Origin: an uncultured Eubacteriales bacterium
GTDB taxonomy: Bacteria; Bacillota; Clostridia; Christensenellales; Aristaeellaceae
NCBI GenBank assembly: GCA_902796115.1
Contig: CADBNX010000132.1
Location: forward strand, 1 to 18,497
Direction: 5' to 3'
DNA: 18,497 bases
Each line of letters starts with the position of its first letter. Position 1 is the first letter of the stretch. Below, piece by piece: positions 1-7,021 of the stretch. The notes below the pieces were generated by a model. The model ran no database searches and was not told where the DNA came from. It worked only from the letters and a program-made list of their open reading frames with translations. The position numbers were made by a program, and so were the translations under genes.

Positions 1-13
1 CCGGGCCGTAAGA

Positions 14-87
14 TGGGCCTTCAGGGACTCGAACCCGGGACCAACCGGTTATGAGCCGGCCGCTCTGACCAACTGAGCTAAAGGCCC
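14..87 (-). tRNA. tRNA with CAT anticodon (Ile2 or elongator Met)
   Basis: A 74-nt cloverleaf reads from 87 down to 14 with a fully paired GGGCCTT/AAGGCCC acceptor stem, a GCTC/GAGC D-stem, an anticodon stem closing the loop CTCATAA, and T-loop TTCGAGT. The anticodon is CAT and the discriminator is A. CCA is not encoded. The T-stem has one mismatch (C50 opposite T64). It is not an initiator tRNA, because the first acceptor pair is a normal G-C. The pairs C4-G69 and C5-G68 resemble those reported as positive signs for lysidine modification by TilS, so tRNA-Ile2 is at least as likely as elongator Met. It is the last of three tRNAs in the cluster. Confidence 0.93.
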
Positions 88-128
88 GTGGTTTCCTCTC
101 ATGAACTGAAGGCTGGTGAGAGGAAAAA

Positions 129-203
129 TGGTGACCCCGTCGGGATTCGGACCCGAGTTACCGCCGTGAAAGGGCGATGTCTTAACCGCTTGACCACGGG
201 GCC
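129..203 (-). tRNA. tRNA-Glu (TTC)
   Basis: A 75-nt tRNA reads from 203 to 129, including an encoded CCA. The acceptor stem is GGCCCCG/CGGGGTC with one G-T wobble, the anticodon loop is CTTTCAC (anticodon TTC), the T-stem TCGGG/CCCGA is fully paired, and the discriminator is A as in Bacillus-type tRNA-Glu. Oddly, the T-loop reads TCCGAAT rather than TTCGAAT, so the position that normally becomes pseudouridine 55 is C. It lies 20 nt downstream of tRNA-Pro and 41 nt upstream of the CAT tRNA, with no promoter visible in those gaps, so co-transcription is likely. Confidence 0.95.
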
Positions 204-223
204 ACATTTCCTGCATCCCGAGA

Positions 224-300
224 TGGTCGGGGTGAAGGGATTTGAACCCCCGGCCCCATGCTCCCAAAGCACGTGCGCTACCAGGCTGCGCTACACCCCG
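224..300 (-). tRNA. tRNA-Pro (TGG)
   Basis: A 77-nt tRNA reads from 300 to 224 with encoded CCA. The acceptor stem is CGGGGTG/CACCCCG, the D-stem is GCGC/GCGC, the anticodon loop is TTTGGGA (anticodon TGG) and the T-loop is TTCAAAT. The T-stem GGGGG/CCCTT includes two G-T wobbles. It is the first gene of the three-tRNA cluster and starts about 27 nt downstream of the expected transcription start from the promoter at 334-362. Confidence 0.96.
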
Positions 301-333
301 AGGCTCACCGCCTTCTCTCAAGGCGACTGCGTC

Positions 334-362
334 ATGATACACCATTTTTCGAAAGGTGTCAA
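334..362 (-). promoter_or_regulatory. Sigma-A promoter of the tRNA cluster
   Basis: On the minus strand a consensus TTGACA (-35, positions 362-357) is followed after exactly 17 bp by TATCAT (-10, positions 339-334). The start should fall near 327, just upstream of tRNA-Pro. Immediately upstream of the -35, positions 363-384 carry two A-tracts on the minus strand, resembling an UP element that would raise stable-RNA transcription. Confidence 0.85.
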
Positions 363-384
363 GCGTTTTTTCAAATTTTTTTGA
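363..384 (-). promoter_or_regulatory. A-tract UP-like element upstream of the tRNA promoter
   Basis: Read on the minus strand, this AT-rich stretch in GC-rich surroundings holds two runs of six to seven A separated by TTTG, directly upstream of the tRNA -35 box. The position and composition fit a binding site for the RNA polymerase alpha C-terminal domain. This is inferred from composition and location. The rest of the intergenic region (385-489) shows only a short CTGCC/GGCAG inverted repeat at 447-459 and no gene. Confidence 0.5.
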
Positions 385-489
385 GATTCCGAAGCCCGCC
401 TTTTTCCGTTTCACAATTCATCATTTCCCGGCACAGGTTCGAGGCTCTGCCGCCGGCAGGAATCATCTGCGCACTTTTCGCCCGAACCG

Positions 490-518
490 TTGAAAAATCC
501 CATTTGGGGCTATATAAT
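490..518 (+). promoter_or_regulatory. Sigma-A promoter of the pepV-tldD-tldE operon
   Basis: TTGAAA (490-495) and a perfect TATAAT (513-518) are separated by 17 bp. Transcription should start near 525, giving a leader of about 25 nt that contains the ribosome binding site AAGGAGG at 535-541. The promoter is divergent from the tRNA promoter. No riboswitch or attenuator fits in so short a leader. Confidence 0.85.
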
Positions 519-548
519 AGAAACGAATAAGCTGAAGGAGGCAGGATG

Positions 549-1919
549 ATGTACAGGGAAAAAGTAAACGCATGGATCGATGCCCACAGACAGGATTATA
601 TTGATATGCTGACCCGCTGGGTCCGGATTCCGTCCATTAAGAGCGAAGCGGAAAAAGACGCTCCCTTCGGACCTGAGCTGCGCCGTATGCTGGATACCGC
701 CGCGCAGGACATCCGTGCGTTCGGTTTTCCCGTACGGGTCTTTGACGGCTACGCCATGGACGCCACGCTGGGCGCGCCGGAGGCCGAACCCGTCGCGGTT
801 CTCGGACATCTGGACGTAGTGCCTGTCGGAGACGGATGGACCCGTTCTCCGTTCGGCGCCGAATCGGAAAACGGCCGAATCTACGGCCGCGGCACTTCGG
901 ATGACAAGGGGCCCTCGATCGCCGCGCTTTTTGCGATGAAGGCGCTTGCGGAGTGCGCCGTTCCCCTGCGCCGCAGCGTACGTCTCATCCTGGGCTGCGA
1001 CGAGGAAAGCGGCTGGGAGGATATGACCTGGTACGCCGCGCATACGCAAATGCCTGAAATCGGTTTTTCTCCCGACGCAGGCTTCCCGATCATCAACACA
1101 GAAAAAGGCATGCTTCACGCGAAGCTCCGGGCGCCTTTCACCACAGGCGGCGTTGAGGTAAAGGAATTCCATAACGGAGAAAGGATGAACGTGATTCCGG
1201 GCGAGGCAAACATGACGCTCGGCGGCGGTGAAGCGACGGCCGAAAAAATCCGTGCGTTTGCCGCGCGGACCGGTCTGGAATATGATATCACGACGGACGG
1301 TACGGACGTACGGGTAACGGCCAGGGGAATTCCCGGGCACGCGGCGCATCCGGAAGGGAAACGGAACGCCATCGGCATGCTTCTCCTGCTGCTGCGCGAT
1401 CTGGGCGTGCAGGGCCCGCTTCGCACCCTGGCAGACGCGGTCGGCTGCGAATATGACGGTGCGTCCCTGGGCATCAAATGCCGTGACGAGCTCACAGGCC
1501 CGCTTACCTGCAATATGGGGATCCTGTGGATCGAAAACGGCTCCATCACCTTTACGCTGGACTGCCGCTGCCCCGTCGACGCGGATTTTGAAAAAATGAA
1601 GGCCTCCATCCTTGCGCATCTGCCGGGCTTTACCCCCGTATCCGTCGAAGTCAAGGCGCCGCACCACGTGCCTGCGGAAAGCGATCTGGTGCGCTCCCTT
1701 CTTGCCGCCTATCACGAGGAAACCGGTCTTCCCGCTCATCCCCAGTCCACCGGCGGTGGGACCTATGCCAAAGTGCTGAAGCAGGGCGTCGCTTTCGGCG
1801 CTTCGTTCCCGGACGACCCCGATCTGGCCCATCAGGCGGACGAGTACGTTTCGGTGGATCAGATGCTCATCGCGGCGAAAATCTACGCAAACGCGCTGCT
1901 GCGCCTGTGTGCGGAATAA
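549..1919 (+). CDS. pepV: M20-family zinc dipeptidase, PepV-like
   Basis: A cytosolic di-zinc aminoacyl dipeptidase of the M20/Sapep group, which cleaves dipeptides taken up or released by other peptidases. Metal and catalytic motifs are all visible: GHLDVVP (His87, Asp89), TSDDKG (bridging Asp118), GCDEES (general base Glu152, metal ligand Glu153), Asp176 in SPDAGF, and a C-terminal His428 in LAHQADE. Their spacing closely matches Lactobacillus PepV, and about 456 residues is normal. A central insert domain (about 185-380) is the usual lid and dimerisation region. I chose ATG 549 because it sits 7 nt after AAGGAGG; ATG 546, only 4 nt away, is the alternative. It is the first gene of the operon, with tldD 14 nt downstream. 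The exact substrate range cannot be read from sequence. Confidence 0.9.
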   Translation: MYREKVNAWIDAHRQDYIDMLTRWVRIPSIKSEAEKDAPFGPELRRMLDTAAQDIRAFGFPVRVFDGYAMDATLGAPEAEPVAVLGHLDVVPVGDGWTRSPFGAESENGRIYGRGTSDDKGPSIAALFAMKALAECAVPLRRSVRLILGCDEESGWEDMTWYAAHTQMPEIGFSPDAGFPIINTEKGMLHAKLRAPFTTGGVEVKEFHNGERMNVIPGEANMTLGGGEATAEKIRAFAARTGLEYDITTDGTDVRVTARGIPGHAAHPEGKRNAIGMLLLLLRDLGVQGPLRTLADAVGCEYDGASLGIKCRDELTGPLTCNMGILWIENGSITFTLDCRCPVDADFEKMKASILAHLPGFTPVSVEVKAPHHVPAESDLVRSLLAAYHEETGLPAHPQSTGGGTYAKVLKQGVAFGASFPDDPDLAHQADEYVSVDQMLIAAKIYANALLRLCAE

Positions 1920-1933
1920 GTTGGAGGATGCCT

Positions 1934-3367
1934 ATGAAAGCCCCCTTTTCTCCCTATCTGGACAGGATCGTCCCGGGTCTGAAGCAGCTGCTCATCCTGC
2001 TCGGCCGCGAGTATCCCTATGTGAGCGTTCTCAGTACGGATTCCGCGGGCTTTGCGGTGCGCATCTCCCAGCGCAGCAAATCCGTTTCGGAGAAAACCAT
2101 GACCACCGAACGCGGAAGCGTTGTGCGCGTATGGAAGGACGGCCGGGTGTCGGAAGTGTCCTTCAACCGTTTTGATCCGGACCGTCCGGAAGAAACCGCG
2201 CAGGCGCTGCTCTCTTCCCTGCGCGCGCAGCGGGATATGCTGTGTGCCGTCAGCTGTCCCGTGTATACCACCCCGCCCATCCCGGACGAAGCGTGCCAGG
2301 TACGTTTTGAAGCGGATACGGAGCTGCTTCCTGAAAATACCGATATGGAAAAACTGATCGGCAGCCTGACAGAAATCAGCGACAGCGGCATGAAAAAAGG
2401 CAGCCACATGATCGATCTGTCGGTTTCCGCGCAGTCCACCCACATTTCAAAGCTGTTCCTGACGGCAAACCGGGATATGCGCCAGAGCTATGTTTATTCG
2501 GAGGGAAGCGTCTCCGCCATCTGTTCGGAGAACGGACGGATGGAGGTCGGGCATGAAGGTCTCTCCGGCCGCCGGGGACCGGAGATCTTTTCGGGACTCA
2601 CGGATTGCCTTGATAAGGCGCTTTCCACGGCAGATGAACTGCTGCGCGGTGAAAGGGTGGTCCCCGGTGAATATGACATCATCACCACACCGGAAGTAAC
2701 CGGCCTGATCGCGCATGAAGCCTTCGGGCACGGCGTCGAAATGGATATGTTCGTGAAAAACCGCGCGCTGGGCAGCGAATACATCGGCCGGCGTATCGCC
2801 TCCCCGCTGGTCACGATGCACGAAGGCGCGCTGTGCGCCGAAAGCGTCACCGCCTATGCCTTTGATGACGAAGGCACTCTGGCGGGCGACGTCACGGAAA
2901 TTGAACACGGTATTCTCAGAAGCGGCATCTGCGATACGCTGAGCGCGCTGCGGCTCGGCTGTGCGCCCACCGGAAACGGCAAGCGGGAAAACTACGAGCA
3001 CAAAGCCTACACCCGTATGACCAACACGCTCTTTGATTCCGGCGACAGCACCCTGGAGGAAATGATCGCTTCTGTCCGGTACGGCTATCTGCTCAGCGGC
3101 ATGCAGAGCGGTATGGAAGATCCGAAGCACTGGGGCATCCAGTGCATCATCGACCGCGGTTATGAGATCCGGGACGGAAAACTGACCGGAAAAATCGTTA
3201 CGCCGGTCATCATGACCGGCTATGTGCCCGATCTGCTCGGCTCCGTGACCATGGTCAGCCGGGACAGGGAGGTATTCGGAAACGGAGGATGCGGCAAAGG
3301 ACACAAAGAATGGGTCAAGGTGGCCGACGGCGGCCCCTGCCTGAAAGCGAGGGCAAGATTAGGATGA
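1934..3367 (+). CDS. tldD: TldD, metalloprotease subunit of the TldD/TldE complex
   Basis: The catalytic subunit of a heterodimeric zinc protease that, in E. coli, trims unfolded peptides such as the microcin B17 leader and degrades CcdA. The family's HExxxH motif is present as HEAFGH (His261, Glu262, His266), and the third zinc ligand fits Cys453 in GNGGCGKGH near the C-terminus. The N-terminal half (about 15-230) is the PmbA/TldD fold. The protein has 477 residues, normal for the family, and no signal peptide, so it should be cytosolic. The start at 1934 follows GGAGG (1923-1927) by 6 nt; in-frame ATGs at 1907 and 1928 lack proper spacing. It overlaps tldE by 4 nt (ATGA), which suggests translational coupling and matched subunit amounts. 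Confidence 0.93.
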   Translation: MKAPFSPYLDRIVPGLKQLLILLGREYPYVSVLSTDSAGFAVRISQRSKSVSEKTMTTERGSVVRVWKDGRVSEVSFNRFDPDRPEETAQALLSSLRAQRDMLCAVSCPVYTTPPIPDEACQVRFEADTELLPENTDMEKLIGSLTEISDSGMKKGSHMIDLSVSAQSTHISKLFLTANRDMRQSYVYSEGSVSAICSENGRMEVGHEGLSGRRGPEIFSGLTDCLDKALSTADELLRGERVVPGEYDIITTPEVTGLIAHEAFGHGVEMDMFVKNRALGSEYIGRRIASPLVTMHEGALCAESVTAYAFDDEGTLAGDVTEIEHGILRSGICDTLSALRLGCAPTGNGKRENYEHKAYTRMTNTLFDSGDSTLEEMIASVRYGYLLSGMQSGMEDPKHWGIQCIIDRGYEIRDGKLTGKIVTPVIMTGYVPDLLGSVTMVSRDREVFGNGGCGKGHKEWVKVADGGPCLKARARLG

Positions 3368-4656
3368 CAGTGGAAGAGATCATCGGTCTGCTGCGCTCAT
3401 GCGGCGCAGACGCTTGGGAAATCACGCAAACGACAGAGGAAACCTGGGAATTCTACTTTATCCGCCGCCGTCTCGATCAGAACCGGGTGCGCAGTGTGGA
3501 ACATATCCGGGTTAAAGTGTACAGGAAATCCCCGGACGGGCAGTATCTCGGATCCGCGCAGGGCGAGATCTACCCGACTTCCTCCCCTGAGGAAGCCGAA
3601 AAAAACATCCGAACCCTGCTGCGCAGCGCGTCCTATGTAAAAAACCCTGTTTATACGCTGCGAAAGCCCGAGGAATCCGCATCGGATCCCGAAAACGGCC
3701 CGATTCCGTCTCCCTCATCTGTCGCGGAGGATTTTATCCGCGCGGTGAATCAGGTGCCGGAAAGTGCGTCCGAGGATATCAATTCGTGGGAACTGTTCGT
3801 CACGTCCGGACAGCGGCGTTTTCTGAACAGTGAAGGGATCGACAAAACAGAAAACACGACTTCCTCCGCGCTTGAAATCGTGCTCAACGCCCGCGACGCT
3901 TCCCATGAAATCGAACTTTACCGCATGTATCAGTCCGGCACATGCGACGCCGAAACGCTCGTGCGGGACATTACGGAAACACTCGCCATCGGAAAGAATA
4001 AACTGACGGCCCGCCCGACTCCCGCGCTGCGAAAAGCGGACGTACTGTTCTCAAACGCGGCCGTACTGCCGGTTTACGAATACTTCACGGACCGTATGAA
4101 CGCGGCCTTCATTGTTCAGGGCATTTCCGACTGGAAGAAGGATGATCCCATCGCGCAGGCCCGGTACGACACGATTACCGTATCGGCTGTCAAAACCCTG
4201 CCCAATTCTTCCGCCAATCACACCTTCGACCCGGAGGGCGCGCCGACGCGGGATCTTGTCCTGATCGAACGGAACATTCCGAAAAACTTTTACGGAAACC
4301 GTCAGTTCAGCGAATACCTCAGCCTCTCCGATTCCTTCCAGGCGGAGAACTTCCGTTTTGAGGGCGGCAGCGAGACGGAGGAGAGCATCCGGAAAGGCGA
4401 CTATCTGGAAGTGCTGGAGTTTTCCGATTTCCAGGTCAGTCCCCTCAACGGAGACATCGCCGGGGAAATCCGCCTCGCTCTCTGGCACTGCGGCGGAGAA
4501 GTGATTCCCGTATCCGGAGGATCCGTATCCGGCACGATGACGGATTTCGTCCGCACGATGCGCATGTCACGCGCGCTGCGTCATTCGGACAACTATGTCA
4601 TTCCCGCTTTTACCCGTCTGCAGGGCGTCACCGTGACGGGCGCCGAAGCCGAATGA
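3364..4656 (+). CDS. pmbA: TldE/PmbA, non-catalytic partner of TldD
   Basis: The second subunit of the TldD/TldE protease. The 430-residue protein shares the PmbA/TldD fold but has no HExxxH motif, as expected for TldE, which forms the barrel with TldD and helps shape the cleavage chamber. Typical late-domain features are visible: a glycine-rich segment near residues 345-350, NGDIAGEIRLA near 372, and a C-terminal IPAFTRLQGVTVTG strand. The start is the ATG inside the ATGA overlap with the tldD stop; an upstream in-frame ATG at 3289 lies deep within tldD and is rejected. The adjacent TldD and the lack of catalytic residues make the assignment firm. The stop again overlaps the next gene by ATGA. 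Confidence 0.9.
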   Translation: MTVEEIIGLLRSCGADAWEITQTTEETWEFYFIRRRLDQNRVRSVEHIRVKVYRKSPDGQYLGSAQGEIYPTSSPEEAEKNIRTLLRSASYVKNPVYTLRKPEESASDPENGPIPSPSSVAEDFIRAVNQVPESASEDINSWELFVTSGQRRFLNSEGIDKTENTTSSALEIVLNARDASHEIELYRMYQSGTCDAETLVRDITETLAIGKNKLTARPTPALRKADVLFSNAAVLPVYEYFTDRMNAAFIVQGISDWKKDDPIAQARYDTITVSAVKTLPNSSANHTFDPEGAPTRDLVLIERNIPKNFYGNRQFSEYLSLSDSFQAENFRFEGGSETEESIRKGDYLEVLEFSDFQVSPLNGDIAGEIRLALWHCGGEVIPVSGGSVSGTMTDFVRTMRMSRALRHSDNYVIPAFTRLQGVTVTGAEAE

Positions 4657-4949
4657 CCGCCCGGAAAGCCGAACCGGCTCCATCCGCAGTCTGTTTCACC
4701 TATCTGCTCCGTTGCTCGGACGGCAGCTATTACTGCGGATGGACGCCGGACCTGAAAAAACGCTTATCCGCGCACAGCAGCGGCGTCGGAAGCAAATACA
4801 CCAGAAGCCGGCTGCCTGTCGTGCTGGTATGGTACGAGTCCTTCCCCACGCAGCACCTCGCCATGCGCCGCGAATGCGAAATCAAACGCCTCACCCATGC
4901 GCAGAAAGACGCGCTGGTTCAGTCCCATTCCTGCCCGCAGCAGGGCTAA
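4653..4949 (+). CDS. Small GIY-YIG nuclease-fold protein, YhbQ/UPF0213-like
   Basis: A 98-residue, single-domain GIY-YIG protein. The motif is degenerate, as in this family: TYL (Tyr17) for GIY and YCG (Tyr27-Gly29) for YIG, then Arg37 and His41 in DLKKRLSAH. Glu74 in AMRREC aligns with the acidic residue in E. coli YhbQ, and the tail LTHAQKDALV resembles YhbQ LTKRQKERLV. These residues would form a metal-dependent nuclease site. Relatives have been proposed to act in DNA repair or RNA metabolism, but the cellular role is not settled. It starts in an ATGA overlap with tldE, so it is translationally coupled to the peptidase genes although no functional link is known. It has no intein or intron context suggesting a homing endonuclease. 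Confidence 0.85.
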   Translation: MTARKAEPAPSAVCFTYLLRCSDGSYYCGWTPDLKKRLSAHSSGVGSKYTRSRLPVVLVWYESFPTQHLAMRRECEIKRLTHAQKDALVQSHSCPQQG

Positions 4950-4979
4950 CCGTTCATTCCCGAAAGGAAGCCTTCTTTC

Positions 4980-6188
4980 ATGTCTTCTCCGCAAAACGCA
5001 GGGAAAACCAATCTTCCCGTCACTGTTCACTATTCCGCGATCCAGGCGCTGTTCAACACCGTGATGCTGGCGACCTACGGTTTTCTGTCGGTCTACCTGC
5101 GCTCATTCGGCTTCACGGACGCACAAATCGGCATTGTGCTCTCCTGCGGCACCGCGCTTTCGATCCTGCTGCAGCCGGCCGTCGGAAGCATCGCGGACAG
5201 GCACCCGAAAGTCAGGATCAACCTGCTTCTGTGCGCCGGATACGCTTTTGTCATGGTGCTTTGCTTCCTGATCACCCGAATGAGGGGGCTGTTCCTCCCC
5301 ATTGCCGTCATCTTCATCCTGATGCTGTTCATCATGACGGCATGGGAATCCCTTACAAACAGTCTCGGCATGGGCTGCATCAACCTGCACGTCAAAGTGG
5401 ATTTCGGCATCGCGCGCGCCGCGGGTTCCGCCGGCTACGCGATCGCGTCCGTTTTTCTGGGCAGACTGGTCGAGAAAAACGGCGCGGCGGCAGGCCTCTT
5501 CTTCGCTATGCTCTTCAGCGCCGTTTCCATTCTGTGCCTGATCCCCTTCCGCTCCGCCAATTCTCCCCGCCCGGATACGTCGAAGGACGCGTCCCGCCTG
5601 ACGGACGTATTCAGAAAACGCCCGGATATGCTGCTGCTTTTCCTGGGCGTCGCCGTCTGTTTTTACAGCCAGATGGTCCGCGGCAGCTACATGTACCAGA
5701 TCACGCTGAACGCGGGCGGCAGAGAAGGCGATTTCGGGCTCATCACCGCGTTCACCGCCTTCATGGAAGTGCCCTCCATGGCGCTTTTTTCCGTGATCCT
5801 CAAACGTTTCCGCGCGGGACAGATCCTGCTGTTTTCCGCCGTGTTCATGGTGATCCGCACCGTGGCAGTCGCGCTCGTTGAGAACATGACCGGCCTCTAT
5901 ATCGCGCAGAGTCTGCAGATGCTCTCCTACGCGCTCTTCGTTCCGTCCGGCATTTACTATGTGAACGAGATCTTCGGCGAAGCGGACCGCAACAAAGGAC
6001 AGACGCTGCTCGGCGCCTCCATGAGTCTCAGTTCCATCCTCGCTTCGCTGAGCGGCGGCATGATGCTGACGCTCTCCGGCGGCGACCCGAAAGACATGCT
6101 GCTGTTTGCTTCCGCTGTCGCTTCATGCGGCATTGTGCTGCTGTTCCTGTTTGTAAGAAAAAATCCCGGCACGCGCCGAAAGGAATAA
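4980..6188 (+). CDS. Major facilitator superfamily transporter (MFS_1-like)
   Basis: A 402-residue integral membrane protein with about 12 predicted helices in two groups of six, split by a hydrophilic loop near residues 188-215 rich in Arg, Asp and Ser. The loop between helices 2 and 3 reads GSIADRHPKVR, a good match to MFS motif A. The C-terminal half, with the segment YVNEIFGEADRNKGQ near helices 10-11, resembles the nucleoside/sugar proton-symporter-like group, but the substrate cannot be inferred. The start lies 9 nt after AAGGAAG (4964-4970), and the gene begins 30 nt after the GIY-YIG stop. It is the last gene of the operon, before the terminator at 6227-6263. Following a dipeptidase and TldD/TldE, it might move peptides or derived metabolites, which is a guess. 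Confidence 0.88.
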   Translation: MSSPQNAGKTNLPVTVHYSAIQALFNTVMLATYGFLSVYLRSFGFTDAQIGIVLSCGTALSILLQPAVGSIADRHPKVRINLLLCAGYAFVMVLCFLITRMRGLFLPIAVIFILMLFIMTAWESLTNSLGMGCINLHVKVDFGIARAAGSAGYAIASVFLGRLVEKNGAAAGLFFAMLFSAVSILCLIPFRSANSPRPDTSKDASRLTDVFRKRPDMLLLFLGVAVCFYSQMVRGSYMYQITLNAGGREGDFGLITAFTAFMEVPSMALFSVILKRFRAGQILLFSAVFMVIRTVAVALVENMTGLYIAQSLQMLSYALFVPSGIYYVNEIFGEADRNKGQTLLGASMSLSSILASLSGGMMLTLSGGDPKDMLLFASAVASCGIVLLFLFVRKNPGTRRKE

Positions 6189-6226
6189 CTGCGCAGACGG
6201 GGCCGCAAGGATCCGGCGAAACGATC

Positions 6227-6263
6227 GGCGGCATGCAAAAGCATGCCGCCCCTTTTCTTTTTT
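6227..6263 (+). terminator. Rho-independent terminator of the pepV-MFS operon
   Basis: A perfect 10-bp stem GGCGGCATGC/GCATGCCGCC (6227-6236 and 6241-6250) with an AAAA loop is followed by CCTTTTCTTTTTT. It lies 38 nt after the transporter stop. On the minus strand the same hairpin follows the GDPD gene but is trailed by GATCGTTTC, not a U-run, so it is a good terminator only for the plus strand. It separates the two convergent operons. Confidence 0.93.
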
Positions 6264-6285
6264 CTGTTTTTCCGGTTTTCGCAGA

Positions 6286-7020
6286 TCAGCCCGCGTCCAC
6301 GATCCGCCTTGCCACATCCGGCACATTGGTGATCAGCATATCGGCGCCGATGTCAATCAGCTTCCGCATGATCTCCTCGTTGTCCACGGTCCAGGGATGG
6401 AGCAGGATGCCTTTCTGATGGCAGCGCACGCCTTCCTCTGGCTGCATCAGCGGCTCGATATAATGCGGGTGCAGCGCGTCAAATCCATTGACCGCCGCAT
6501 AATTCCACGGTTCGCACATCACGCAGGAATAGAGCAGGCCGCAGGTGCGATCCGGCGCGATCTTTTTCATTCTGCCCAGGCTCAGATGGTTGAAGGAGGA
6601 AAAGAGCACTCTTTCCTGCATCTTCTGATCGCAGATCAGCTTCCACAGCTTCTCCTCGATGCCGGGGTATTCGTTCGGAGAGGTTTTCAGTTCGATATTG
6701 ATATACATCCTGCCCGGTCTGAGCAGTTCCAGCACTTCCTGCATGGTCGGGATCTGACAGCGTCCGCATTCCGGATGCAGCCGGCTGACATCCACTTCCT
6801 TTACTTCCGCGAGCGTACTCTTTCCCACGACGATTTCCCGGTCTCCCACGCGGCCCGTTTTCTCGTCGTGGATCACGATGACCTGCCCGTCCGACGTCAG
6901 GTGCACATCCAGTTCGATCCCGTCCGCGTTCATTTTCTCCGCCAGCGCGAAAGCGTTCAGCGTGTTTTCCGGCGCATAGGCACTGGCGCCGCGATGCGCG
7001 CATACCGATGTTCTGCTCAT
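6286..7020 (-). CDS. Glycerophosphodiester phosphodiesterase (UgpQ-like, cytosolic)
   Basis: Hydrolyses deacylated phospholipids (glycerophosphodiesters) to glycerol-3-phosphate and an alcohol. The 244 residues form one GDPD TIM-barrel. Visible active-site elements are HRG with His9-Arg10, PENT with Glu18-Asn19, the metal-binding Glu36 and Asp38 in DGIELDVH, His51-Asp52 in VIHDE, and Glu110 and Lys112 in NIELKT, plus the late PWTVDN segment. There is no signal peptide or membrane region, which fits a cytosolic UgpQ-type enzyme. The start ATG is 1 nt after the alaX stop, with AGGAGG inside the alaX end, so it is translated with alaX. It closes the operon that begins with plsX and could recycle phospholipid headgroups into precursors. 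Confidence 0.92.
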   Translation of the reverse strand: MSRTSVCAHRGASAYAPENTLNAFALAEKMNADGIELDVHLTSDGQVIVIHDEKTGRVGDREIVVGKSTLAEVKEVDVSRLHPECGRCQIPTMQEVLELLRPGRMYINIELKTSPNEYPGIEEKLWKLICDQKMQERVLFSSFNHLSLGRMKKIAPDRTCGLLYSCVMCEPWNYAAVNGFDALHPHYIEPLMQPEEGVRCHQKGILLHPWTVDNEEIMRKLIDIGADMLITNVPDVARRIVDAG

Positions 7021-7021
7021 T

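Noticed and set aside
14..300. tRNA cluster as an integration site for a mobile element
   Set aside because: No integrase, repeated tRNA end, or accessory cargo is visible on either side within the window.
49..414. Minus-strand frame running through the tRNA cluster
   Set aside because: It reads through three tRNA genes and their promoter, so it is not a protein gene.
447..459. CTGCC/GGCAG inverted repeat upstream of the pepV promoter as an operator
   Set aside because: A 5-bp arm with a 3-nt gap is expected by chance in GC-rich DNA, and no regulator gene is nearby.
510..1832. 440-codon minus-strand frame opposite the M20 dipeptidase
   Set aside because: Antisense to a gene with every M20 catalytic residue; its reading ends inside the operon promoter and leader region and its translation has no family features.
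4653..4949. GIY-YIG gene as a homing endonuclease or part of a defence system
   Set aside because: The single small domain fits the widespread YhbQ/UPF0213 family and is translationally coupled to tldE; there is no intron, intein or defence neighbour.
4712..5881. 389-codon plus-strand frame across the GIY-YIG gene and the transporter
   Set aside because: It overlaps two well-supported genes in another frame and has an Arg/His-rich translation without membrane helices or motifs.
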